Shown: positions 1 through 6,213, numbered from the stretch's first letter. The stretch is DNA of 7,111 nucleotides from Phycisphaerae bacterium (GCA_028712345.1 JAQTQF010000093.1:1-7111); one strand, 5' to 3'. Notes: generated from the letters alone by a model not told the origin. Numbers and translations are program-made.

Positions 1-882
1 ATTGCCGTTGCCGATTATGTCAGAACTGACGATAGGCTCATCACAGTATTGCAGAATACCCTTGAGGCTGCCCTCGGCGGCTTTCTTTACCGTGGCATTG
101 ACTTCTTCAATGGTTACTTCTTTATTCAGCTCGGCGCTTAAATCAACACAGCTTCCGACGATTACCGGTACTCTCAGAGCAAAACCGTCAAGTTTTCCGT
201 TAAGTTCCGGGATAACCTTGCCGACAGCCTTTGCTGCGCCGGTTGTTGTCGGGATGATATTCATTGCTGCCGCTCTTGCCCTGCGAAGGTCGCTGTGAAT
301 CATATCGGCGACATTCTGGTCGTTCGTATAGCCGTGAACGGTTGTCATAAGGCCTTTCTTAATGCCGAAAGTTTCGTGCAGTACTTTGGCAAGAGGAGCA
401 AGGCAATTAGTGGTGCAGCTTGCATTTGAAATGCAATTCATATCTTTTGTAACGGTGTTGTCGTTTACGCCCATAACGCAGGTCGAGTCGATACTGTCTT
501 TTGCCGGAACGGTGAGAACGACTTTTCTTGCTCCCGCTTTGATGTGATCGCCGTAGCCGCCTTTGGGTGACTCTTTGCTGCGGAAAATGCCGGTAGATTC
601 GACTGCGACATCAATACCCATAGCCTTCCAGGGCAGCTCGGCAGGATTTCTCACAGCCAAAACCTTGATGCTTTTTCCGTTGATTATCATTACATCATCC
701 TTGACTTCAACGGTACCTTTCCATGGGCCCATAACGGTGTCATATTTGAAAAGATGAGCAAGTGCAGATGCATTTGACAGGTCATTAATAGCGACCAGTT
801 CCATATCTTTTCTGTTCATAATAATTCTTGCTACTGCCCGGCCAATTCGGCCAAAGCCGTTAATTGCCACTTTTGTTGCCAT
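1..882 (-). CDS. gap: Glyceraldehyde-3-phosphate dehydrogenase, type I (3' end cut by window edge)
   Basis: This is the cytosolic glycolytic enzyme that converts glyceraldehyde-3-phosphate, NAD+ and phosphate to 1,3-bisphosphoglycerate. The 294 visible codons start MATKVAINGFGRIGR, an NAD-binding Rossmann GxGxxG at residues 9-14. Asp34 in the AINDL segment is the usual ribose-binding acid that indicates NAD preference. The catalytic Cys156 lies in SNASCTTNCLAP, and its partner His183 in VHGYTNDQ. The anion-site region RVP and the late GILQYCDEPIVSSDIIGN segment are also present. The family is usually about 335 residues, so roughly 40 C-terminal residues lie beyond position 1. The start is supported by an AAGGAG ribosome site at 890-895, 7 nt upstream. 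The gene has its own promoter at 962-991 and sits behind the terminator of the preceding PEP-CTERM gene, so it is probably a separate transcription unit. The identification is secure. Confidence 0.97.
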   Translation of the reverse strand, partial: MATKVAINGFGRIGRAVARIIMNRKDMELVAINDLSNASALAHLFKYDTVMGPWKGTVEVKDDVMIINGKSIKVLAVRNPAELPWKAMGIDVAVESTGIFRSKESPKGGYGDHIKAGARKVVLTVPAKDSIDSTCVMGVNDNTVTKDMNCISNASCTTNCLAPLAKVLHETFGIKKGLMTTVHGYTNDQNVADMIHSDLRRARAAAMNIIPTTTGAAKAVGKVIPELNGKLDGFALRVPVIVGSCVDLSAELNKEVTIEEVNATVKKAAEGSLKGILQYCDEPIVSSDIIGNGN

Positions 883-961
883 CGAAAAACTCCTTTAAAA
901 ATTAAGATTTAATTCAGATTTACAGGGAATCACCGGTAAATACACAAAATACGGAGCACGG

Positions 962-991
962 ATTCTATTTTATGGCAGGGCGGATTGTCAA
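962..991 (-). promoter_or_regulatory. Sigma70-type promoter for gap
   Basis: On the minus strand, a perfect -35 TTGACA (986-991) is followed after 18 nt by TAGAAT (962-967), one mismatch from TATAAT. The predicted leader is about 70 nt. The flanks TATACTTGACAAT match the promoter at 2662-2691. It lies downstream of the terminator at 1039-1076, as expected for an independent unit. Assigned from sequence alone. Confidence 0.75.
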
Positions 992-1038
992 GTATAAAAC
1001 AAGGTTTGTTTGAGGCTTGTATATATCGGATTTTGGAC

Positions 1039-1076
1039 AAAAAAGCCCGAATCAGAGCTTAACTCTAATTCGGGCT
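1039..1076 (-). terminator. Rho-independent terminator of the PEP-CTERM A unit
   Basis: A 14-position stem (1044-1057 with 1063-1076, one A/C mismatch) closes a 5-nt loop. On the minus strand the arm ending ATTCGGGCT runs directly into six T residues (1039-1044). Stem strength, small loop and T-tract are all typical of an intrinsic terminator. It lies about 50 nt after the stop codon at 1129 and separates this unit from gap. Confidence 0.92.
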
Positions 1077-1088
1077 ACTATATAATAT

Positions 1089-1113
1089 CAGTGCTATCTT
1101 CTTCTTCGCACTG
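1089..1113 (-). repeat. 3'-UTR hairpin element, copy 1 (CAGTGC-N13-GCACTG)
   Basis: Perfect 6-bp inverted repeat, CAGTGC and GCACTG, around a 13-nt purine-rich loop that reads GAAGAAGAAGATA on the minus strand. It lies between the stop codon of PEP-CTERM gene A and its terminator. The same stem, the same loop length and a similar loop sequence recur after PEP-CTERM gene B at 5579-5603. Function is unknown; an mRNA 3'-end stabiliser or a protein-binding site are possibilities. Confidence 0.7.
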
Positions 1114-1128
1114 CACCTGTCTGATAAA

Positions 1129-1806
1129 TTATGAGCGTTTTCTCAGCAGCAATCCGCCAAGAGCCAATAGCGACATTGTTGCCGGCTCAGGTATTCCGCT
1201 CTCATCGGCCAGGATTGTAACCACGGTATTAGATGAATGCCAGTCGCTCTGGTAGTCGGTTATATCATAGGTCAGGCTGGTTTCTGAACGCAATCCTGCG
1301 GGGGCTCCCATCTCTTCTATCCAGCTAAAGCCGGGAACATTGAATGATGTCAAGGCGATTACCGCCGCACCGTCGAGGACACTGCCGCCCGACAGGGATA
1401 TTTCCTGTTCCGTATAGTCGAAAGAGTTGTAAAGCATGCCTGTTATAGTTCCAACCGGCACATTTCTCAAAGGATTGGTATAGAGCGATACGGTAAAGTT
1501 CATATCACCAAATACAGCACTGGCCAAACCGTCTGCCGATGTATCGGCACCATTGGTAAAGGTCGCGCTGATGGTCGGGTAGCAGAGAATAATAGGAGTC
1601 GCACCGTTGGTATAAACCTTTGCAACAGATCCCTTTGTCCAGTCAAGGGTTCCGCAATCCTGAACAGAAGGAGGAACAGCTGCGGTAAAGTCGGCAGTTA
1701 CTCCAAGATTGTCTATCTCAAAAACGACTTTTGTGACGACACCCGCAGAAGCTAAAGCAGACACAAACAGCAAGGCAAGCACGCCCGTGCAAAGAAACTT
1801 CTTCAT
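1129..1806 (-). CDS. PEP-CTERM sorting domain protein (A), unknown body
   Basis: A 225-residue exported protein. Residues 1-21 form a signal peptide (MKK, hydrophobic core, ASA cleavage site before Gly22). The C-terminus IPEPATMSLLALGGLLLRKRS is a classic PEP-CTERM signal: PEP at 206-208, a hydrophobic segment, then a basic tail. In this family exosortase recognises the tail and sorts the protein at the envelope. The body (about residues 22-200) is rich in Thr, Ser, Val and Gly and probably beta-rich; I recognise no enzyme motif. AGGAGG at 1815-1820, 8 nt upstream, fixes the start. Only 53 nt with no visible terminator separate it from the upstream PEP-CTERM gene, so co-transcription from the promoter at 2662-2691 is likely. 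The 3' end and downstream hairpins resemble those of gene B at 5620-6207. Confidence 0.9.
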   Translation of the reverse strand: MKKFLCTGVLALLFVSALASAGVVTKVVFEIDNLGVTADFTAAVPPSVQDCGTLDWTKGSVAKVYTNGATPIILCYPTISATFTNGADTSADGLASAVFGDMNFTVSLYTNPLRNVPVGTITGMLYNSFDYTEQEISLSGGSVLDGAAVIALTSFNVPGFSWIEEMGAPAGLRSETSLTYDITDYQSDWHSSNTVVTILADESGIPEPATMSLLALGGLLLRKRS

Positions 1807-1859
1807 TTTCCCTTCCTCCTATTAGAATTGGGATTTTACTTTTTTACCTAAGATAATTT

Positions 1860-2591
1860 TTACATTTTTCTTTTACGCATAACCGCCAAAACCGCAAGAC
1901 AGAAAAGCGAGATCGATGCAGGTTCAGGAACGGTCTGAATACTGGGGTCGGAACTGCTATATGATGTTGAGCCGAAGTTTGCGATTGCAGGGGTTGTACC
2001 CGGGAAAGTAAAATCGGCCCGAAAATCTCGGAGCGTCAACCCCTCGGAATTGTCACCGTTAAACAGTTTGCCGCCGGTAGTGCTGAACGAGGCCGAACCT
2101 CTTATTTTATTTACAGGCGCCGGAGGGCTTATCATTTCTTCGAGATACCAGGGGTCAGAGGACATTTGTGCAACCAATATGGTATCTTCCGTAACCACAT
2201 ACTCTTCGGTGTAAAGATTAAACAAATTACCCTGGATAGTCATTATGGAACCGCCGGCAAATTTCCCTTTTGCCCAGCCGCCGCTGCTCTGGTCTTCTAA
2301 CAGAGTGGCAGGAGTTATGGAAATGCTTCCATCGAACATATAATCGTAGTCTTCAGATGTTGTTGTGCTGACAATGCCAAAAAGTACAAATGCCGGAAAC
2401 CCCGGTATGCCGGAATAGTTTAACTGAAACTGCTGAGACGAACCATCGTACCAGTCAGTTGGCAGAAGGCTGATTTGCATATCGTCGATGATTGGGTTTG
2501 CATTTACAAACGGAGCAACCAACACTATCGCAACAAATACTGCCACGACCGTGATAGTCCTATACGCCTTCTTCCCTACTCCATTTTTCAT
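1860..2591 (-). CDS. PEP-CTERM sorting domain protein, unknown body
   Basis: A 243-residue exported protein with an N-terminal signal peptide: a basic stretch (KNGVGKKAYR), a hydrophobic core at about 12-28 and a likely VNA cleavage site at 31. The C-terminus VPEPASISLFCLAVLAVMRKRKM has PEP at 222-224, a membrane-spanning segment and a basic tail. It is therefore a predicted exosortase substrate. The body contains glycine- and serine-rich strand-like stretches (GGSIMTIQGNLF, GSASFSTTGGKL) but no motif I can name. Its tail differs from the GGLLLRK type of genes A and B and is closer to the PEPAS type of the cohesin-like protein. GAGG at 2600-2603, 8 nt upstream, supports the start. It is the first gene of a likely two-gene unit with PEP-CTERM gene A, driven by a perfect-consensus promoter. 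Confidence 0.88.
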   Translation of the reverse strand: MKNGVGKKAYRTITVVAVFVAIVLVAPFVNANPIIDDMQISLLPTDWYDGSSQQFQLNYSGIPGFPAFVLFGIVSTTTSEDYDYMFDGSISITPATLLEDQSSGGWAKGKFAGGSIMTIQGNLFNLYTEEYVVTEDTILVAQMSSDPWYLEEMISPPAPVNKIRGSASFSTTGGKLFNGDNSEGLTLRDFRADFTFPGTTPAIANFGSTSYSSSDPSIQTVPEPASISLFCLAVLAVMRKRKM

Positions 2592-2661
2592 TTTCTCTTC
2601 CTCACCAAAAACTACGGCAGAACAGAGTCATTACACACTGCTACCCATCGTATCGCCCTGT

Positions 2662-2691
2662 ATTATAGTCCTGCCGCTCAAATATTGTCAA
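2662..2691 (-). promoter_or_regulatory. Perfect-consensus sigma70 promoter for the two-gene PEP-CTERM unit
   Basis: Minus-strand TTGACA (2686-2691) and TATAAT (2662-2667) both match the consensus exactly, with an 18-nt spacer. The predicted leader is about 65 nt before the ATG at 2591. It shares the TATACTTGACAAT block with the gap promoter. The consensus boxes suggest strong, perhaps constitutive expression of the genes at 2591-1860 and 1806-1129. Confidence 0.85.
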
Positions 2692-2736
2692 GTATAAAAT
2701 CCGAAAAAACCGGAAAATGACAATTTTATGGGACTA

Positions 2737-4587
2737 TTACATAGCACTTTTAAGTATTCTGACATCTTTTATATTGATTTTGCCGTCGTTGTTCAAATCT
2801 GCCAAATCGTTATAACTATCGAAACACTCAGGGTCTGTGCTGTATAAGCTACCGTCCTGGGCCTTTTTAAAGTCTCTGACATCTTTTATATTTACTATGC
2901 CATCTATGTTTATATCACCGAGTACAGGATTCCATGCTTTCCCGCCGGCACCGTAAGCTATCCTCATAAGCGGGTCCCCAATAACCACCTCAGACCAGCT
3001 TATGTATGGAATTGCCGAAAATGCGGCCTCAATGAAAGTAAGGTCTGCCGCACCATCTCCATCGTTGTCAGCAAGTAGATTATAGAACAAAAATTCATTA
3101 TCGATAGCAGCATCAGGCTGAGGCTCGAATGAATGACCAATAGCTCCGGAGCCGCCGATAGAAACAAAGTCCACAATTTTTGCCTGATAAGTTACAGCGT
3201 CGGAAAACATCGTTACCGCATTGAAGCTTTCGAATGATGTAAAGACAGCGCCATTAGTGAGGTTAAATAGCGCCTCACCGGTCGGCCCGCCGTTTAAAAG
3301 ATATGTTTTTGAACTACCCTCGTCACCATTTGTTCCATAGGCAGCCAATAAGACGATTAACTGTTCGCCGATTCTGTTCGGGTCGGATATTGCACAATCA
3401 TCGAGGTCCTGCTGGGTGGTTCGTCTATTGGGGCGTCGGTCAAGCATTACACAGGTATCGTCTGCTAAACACATAGAACTGACATTGAGGGCAGAATAGT
3501 CAACAGAAGCAGAGGTCATATCACTAAAACCGGCTATGTAGTCATCTTTAATCAATATTGTTGGTGCACTTGGCGGCTGAGAAGCATTTGCCTGGTATAT
3601 CCAATAATTTGCAGAGCCGTCAATGTTAAAAACACGGTTTTCATCAGTGAAAACCGAAGATAAAGCCGTATTGGGGGCATCATCAAAGACCGCTACGGCT
3701 TGTGCAGGATTTATGCCGACAGCAGGGTTGGAGGCCCTTTTTGCTCTTTCGAGCATTTTCCTGACGGCAAATATGGCAGATTGCCCCTGTTGTTTAGGGC
3801 CGTCAAGTCGAGCGGTAAGATACATATCGCCGGCATTAAAACGACGGTCAGTAGTGCCGTATCTAAGCGGCAATAATATGCCCTCCATAAATGGGTGTTC
3901 AACTCCTAATGTTGCTAAATGTGAAATTGCAATAGTCCATCGCATCTGCTTGGTACCGGGCGGCTGTCTTGCGAATAAATCTATCGGACTTGCCCTGTAT
4001 CCCTGATATGGATTTATCATCCGGTTTCTCTTCTGAAAGCTGTTAGAGCCATAATCACAATACCACAGGCAAGTCAGTTCGGATTCCACCGAAGCGGCAT
4101 CCACAGAGGATTCGTGAGAAATGACATCGTTGGCAACAGAACCTGCCGGGTAGATGACATTAGGAAATGAAGTGTCTTCAATTCGATACGGCATTCCCGC
4201 TGTCGTAACGATTACCATAATTTGTGTGATTCTTTCCGGATGATTTACATCAAGCAGAAACTGCCGAACGGGTGTTGCGATGCATTGGTTATAAGTTTCT
4301 CTGGTTATAATTTCATCGGCGGCACTAGCGTCCGGGCCGCTGCAGTTGTTCATATTAGGAAGATAAAGCACCTGTTCAGCCGGAACATCTGGATGATACT
4401 GCCGGTAAAGTTTGGCTATATAACGGCTGGTGGGGCTGTTTGAGTTTACAAGGACCAACACATTCTGACCGCTGATGTCAGCATAAGAAGCCGCAGCACA
4501 GAATGAAAGCACAAATGCGCACAACAAAATTCTACGAAGAGCCACACAGGGTTCTGCCGCAACCCCTGGACCAAAAGTTTTGGTCAT
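2737..4587 (-). CDS. TIGR03790 family exosortase-associated protein with C-terminal dockerin
   Basis: A 616-residue secreted protein. A signal peptide (basic R18R19, hydrophobic core, SYA cleavage near residue 36) precedes a segment NVLVLVNSNSPTSRYIAKLY (42-61) followed by VPAEQVLYL. Near the end of the main domain are GAIGHSFEPQ (about 481-490) and YISWSEVVIGDPLMR (528-542). These landmarks fit the uncharacterised TIGR03790 family, recorded as restricted to genomes carrying exosortase. Residues 557-616 hold two dockerin-type calcium loops, DINIDGIVNIKD and DLNNDGKINIKD, with acidic or Asn residues at positions 1, 3, 5, 9 and 12. It has no PEP-CTERM tail. The reading frame is open back to a GTG at 4623, but the ATG at 4587 has AAGAGG 9 nt upstream and the GTG has no ribosome site. 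It follows the cohesin-like gene by 83 nt. No catalytic motif is evident. Confidence 0.85.
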   Translation of the reverse strand: MTKTFGPGVAAEPCVALRRILLCAFVLSFCAAASYADISGQNVLVLVNSNSPTSRYIAKLYRQYHPDVPAEQVLYLPNMNNCSGPDASAADEIITRETYNQCIATPVRQFLLDVNHPERITQIMVIVTTAGMPYRIEDTSFPNVIYPAGSVANDVISHESSVDAASVESELTCLWYCDYGSNSFQKRNRMINPYQGYRASPIDLFARQPPGTKQMRWTIAISHLATLGVEHPFMEGILLPLRYGTTDRRFNAGDMYLTARLDGPKQQGQSAIFAVRKMLERAKRASNPAVGINPAQAVAVFDDAPNTALSSVFTDENRVFNIDGSANYWIYQANASQPPSAPTILIKDDYIAGFSDMTSASVDYSALNVSSMCLADDTCVMLDRRPNRRTTQQDLDDCAISDPNRIGEQLIVLLAAYGTNGDEGSSKTYLLNGGPTGEALFNLTNGAVFTSFESFNAVTMFSDAVTYQAKIVDFVSIGGSGAIGHSFEPQPDAAIDNEFLFYNLLADNDGDGAADLTFIEAAFSAIPYISWSEVVIGDPLMRIAYGAGGKAWNPVLGDINIDGIVNIKDVRDFKKAQDGSLYSTDPECFDSYNDLADLNNDGKINIKDVRILKSAM

Positions 4588-4596
4588 TAGCGAATA

Positions 4597-4602
4597 CCTC
4601 TT
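4597..4602 (-). promoter_or_regulatory. Ribosome binding site fixing the TIGR03790-like start
   Basis: AAGAGG on the minus strand lies 9 nt before the ATG at 4587. The in-frame GTG 12 codons upstream (4623) has only AGACTTTT before it, and using it would put 12 more polar, basic residues ahead of the signal peptide. The ATG is therefore preferred. Confidence 0.7.
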
Positions 4603-4623
4603 GCTCTTAAAAATTCTGCTCAC

Positions 4624-4653
4624 AAAAGTCTGGCCGTTTTTTATAAACCAGAC
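4624..4653 (-). terminator. Hairpin between cohesin-like and dockerin genes; weak terminator or attenuator
   Basis: GTCTGG (4648-4653) and CCAGAC (4628-4633) pair perfectly around a 14-nt AT-rich loop. A short TTTT follows (4624-4627) before TGTG. With six base pairs and four T residues it is weaker than the terminator at 1039-1076. It may cause partial termination or mark an RNA processing point between two co-transcribed genes. Confidence 0.4.
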
Positions 4654-4670
4654 ATTATCAAATCAAGCGA

Positions 4671-5351
4671 CTATTTTTTTCTCAAAGCGGCCAGAATTCC
4701 TGCGAAAGCGAAAATAGTCAGACTTGCCGGTTCCGGCACGGAAATTACCGTAAACACATTATCTGAATTCTGTGCATCAAAGATAATATTGTCGAATTCG
4801 TATTCGGTGCCGTCGACGAGCGCTCCATAGAATAGTCCGCCGCCGTCATCACAGATGGTATATGCTGCGACACCTGCTGCCAACGCTTCGATATTAAAGG
4901 TGAAAATATCAGAATAACCGCCCACTCCAATATAAGAAGGGTTGCCCCATATAAGCTGCGTGACGACAACTCCGCATACTTCGCCAGTGATGGGTGAATT
5001 TACGGTTGCGGCGTTCCAGCCGCTCCACATTGGGTCTGGGTCTGGTGCAAGAAGCGATATGTTGGCGGTTCCCTCAGTTTCTGTTATGCCGAGGATTCCA
5101 GTGTTATTGACGCTAAGGTCAAGCTGCCATGTATCAAGTCCATTGTTCGGCGATGCTGCTGAATCGTTAATCCAAGCCGATACGGTTACCGTAACGATTT
5201 CGCCTATATTGAGAGTTGTTCTGGGTGCGGTCATTTTGAAATTTAGAACCCCTGCGGATGCTGAACTGGCGGACAAAACCAACAAGCCTACCAAAAAGGC
5301 CGGCAGGAGCGCAAAAAAAACACCTACAGCCAAATGACGAAGATTCTTCAT
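4671..5351 (-). CDS. Cohesin-like domain protein with PEP-CTERM anchor
   Basis: A 226-residue exported protein. Residues 1-33 are a signal peptide (MKNLRH, long hydrophobic core, SASA cleavage). The body at about 34-203 has a cohesin-like order: a first strand and TLNIGEIVTVTVSAW (45-60), then GLDTWQLDLSVNNTGILGI (71-89), SDIFTFNIEALAAG (147-160) and a closing strand NVFTV (198-202). Known cohesins show G-x-x-VTVPV, then a YDPxxL-like strand, then the F-x-V core; here the YDP is replaced by VNNTG, so the call is fold-level. The tail VPEPASLTIFAFAGILAALRKK is a PEP-CTERM signal (PEP at 206-208). The start at 5351 has AGGAGG 9 nt upstream; an upstream GTG at 5408 adds 19 residues and lacks a good site. 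The next gene downstream carries a dockerin, the natural partner of cohesin. Confidence 0.78.
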   Translation of the reverse strand: MKNLRHLAVGVFFALLPAFLVGLLVLSASSASAGVLNFKMTAPRTTLNIGEIVTVTVSAWINDSAASPNNGLDTWQLDLSVNNTGILGITETEGTANISLLAPDPDPMWSGWNAATVNSPITGEVCGVVVTQLIWGNPSYIGVGGYSDIFTFNIEALAAGVAAYTICDDGGGLFYGALVDGTEYEFDNIIFDAQNSDNVFTVISVPEPASLTIFAFAGILAALRKK

Positions 5352-5360
5352 CTTCCTCAA

Positions 5361-5366
5361 CCTCCT
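5361..5366 (-). promoter_or_regulatory. Ribosome binding site fixing the cohesin-like start
   Basis: A perfect AGGAGG lies 9 nt upstream of the ATG at 5351. It falls inside the longer open frame that reaches the GTG at 5408, which argues that the longer frame is not the translated form. The shorter start also places the signal peptide at the very N-terminus. Confidence 0.85.
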
Positions 5367-5439
5367 ATTGATACTAAGTCCACCTCCGAATCCGCAGACT
5401 ACGAACACATCTGCAGATCAAACCTTACCCTAACTCGCA

Positions 5440-5467
5440 ATTTTACCTAAAATATTTTATTTGTCAA
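5440..5467 (-). promoter_or_regulatory. Promoter for the cohesin-like gene (and probably the dockerin gene)
   Basis: Minus-strand TTGACA (5462-5467) is followed after a 16-nt AT-rich spacer by TAAAAT (5440-5445). The predicted leader to the ATG at 5351 is about 80 nt. The -35 is embedded in the CTTGACAA block seen at three other promoters here, but the spacer is shorter than the 18 nt of the others. No comparable promoter was seen before the dockerin gene, so this one may serve both. Confidence 0.65.
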
Positions 5468-5533
5468 GTCTAATATGCATTTTTATGAGCACAGCCTAAG
5501 AGTCGCATACACAAAACTATGGATAAAGACAAA

Positions 5534-5564
5534 CCCCGCTTAGAGGCAAAACCTCCGATTTAGG
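5534..5564 (-). terminator. Imperfect hairpin after PEP-CTERM gene B, probable degenerate terminator
   Basis: Arms 5534-5546 and 5552-5564 flank a 5-nt loop. Pairing is good near the loop (GAGG with CCTC) and at the outer end, with mismatches between, and only TTT follows on the minus strand. It occupies the same place, relative to the CAGTGC hairpin, as the strong terminator of gene A. It is probably a decayed or weak terminator. Confidence 0.45.
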
Positions 5565-5578
5565 CCATCTATATACCT

Positions 5579-5603
5579 CAGTGCTACATTCTTTTTCGCA
5601 CTG
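5579..5603 (-). repeat. 3'-UTR hairpin element, copy 2 (CAGTGC-N13-GCACTG)
   Basis: The stem is identical to copy 1 at 1089-1113 and the loop is also 13 nt (GAAAAAGAATGTA on the minus strand, 10 of 13 matching copy 1). It lies just after the stop codon of PEP-CTERM gene B. A TATATAG-like stretch and a second hairpin follow in both copies. Confidence 0.7.
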
Positions 5604-5619
5604 TACTGTGCGTAGTGTA

Positions 5620-6207
5620 TTATCTTTTCTTTCTAAGCAGTAATCCGCCGAGGCTTAGCAAAGCCATAGTTGCCGGCTCAGGGACGCAAACTGTGCCGAT
5701 AGATATCTCATCAATATAGATTGCGTACTGAATGGAATACAGGTCTAAGAATTCTTCCGATGGATTCGGACTTATGATAATACTGTAGGTATCCTTGTAA
5801 TAGCCGTTGCTCTGTATTTGGCGGTCGGCAAGGGCAAGAGATTCGTACAATGGATATGAAACTATCGGAACATCGACCCCGAATTCGCTTCCTGGATCTC
5901 TGTAGGTAATCTGCAGTGTAATTTCTTTCCACGAATCGGGCGAGTTATCAGTGGTATTTGGTATTGCTATATTGACCCCGCCGGTGGATAATATTCGCCA
6001 AACCCCCATAGCTCCGCTGTAGCTTTGAAGCCATATACCAGAACATAAGCTCAATGTAGGAGTTCCAAACGGATTGTCCACCTCATCAAGAACTGCGGGA
6101 TTCGAACCATTGGAGAAACTCCATTTTTGATATGTCGTAAGCTGATTTGCATATGCAAACGAACACAATAGCGTGCCCAAAAGGGCCACCGCAACAATCT
6201 TCTTCAT
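5620..6207 (-). CDS. PEP-CTERM sorting domain protein (B), unknown body
   Basis: A 195-residue exported protein. The signal peptide MKKIVAVALLGTLLCSFAYA ends at residue 20. The tail VPEPATMALLSLGGLLLRKKR (PEP at 176-178) is a PEP-CTERM signal almost identical to that of gene A, so sorting by the same exosortase is likely. The body, about 150 residues with aromatic-rich stretches such as TYQKWSFSNGS, has no motif I can name and is not visibly related to A. The open frame extends to a GTG at 6246, but the ATG at 6207 has AAGGAG 6 nt upstream and puts the signal peptide at the N-terminus. Its own promoter lies at 6269-6298 and an imperfect terminator-like hairpin follows, so it is probably monocistronic. 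Confidence 0.88.
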   Translation of the reverse strand: MKKIVAVALLGTLLCSFAYANQLTTYQKWSFSNGSNPAVLDEVDNPFGTPTLSLCSGIWLQSYSGAMGVWRILSTGGVNIAIPNTTDNSPDSWKEITLQITYRDPGSEFGVDVPIVSYPLYESLALADRQIQSNGYYKDTYSIIISPNPSEEFLDLYSIQYAIYIDEISIGTVCVPEPATMALLSLGGLLLRKKR

Positions 6208-6213
6208 TTCCTT

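Noticed and set aside
1842..1851. TTAGGTAAAA on the minus strand, repeated at 5441-5450 within a promoter
   Set aside because: A single AT-rich 10-mer match without a -35 box upstream at 1842-1851; not enough to call a promoter between the two PEP-CTERM genes.
2698..2714. Terminator after the dockerin gene (TCCG-N7-CGGA, then a short T run)
   Set aside because: Only four base pairs with a T-rich loop; too weak to call, so the 3' end of that transcript is left undefined.
3623..4006. Plus-strand open frame of 127 codons inside the dockerin gene
   Set aside because: It is antisense to a well-supported coding region and has no recognisable protein features; the same holds for the other plus-strand frames.
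4588..4623. Longer TIGR03790-like protein starting at GTG 4623
   Set aside because: No ribosome site precedes the GTG, while the ATG at 4587 has AAGAGG at good spacing and gives a better-placed signal peptide.
4641..4668. Separate promoter for the dockerin gene (TTGATT, 15 nt, TATAAA on the minus strand)
   Set aside because: The spacer is too short and the -35 imperfect; it overlaps the intergenic hairpin and lacks the CTTGACAA block of the other promoters.
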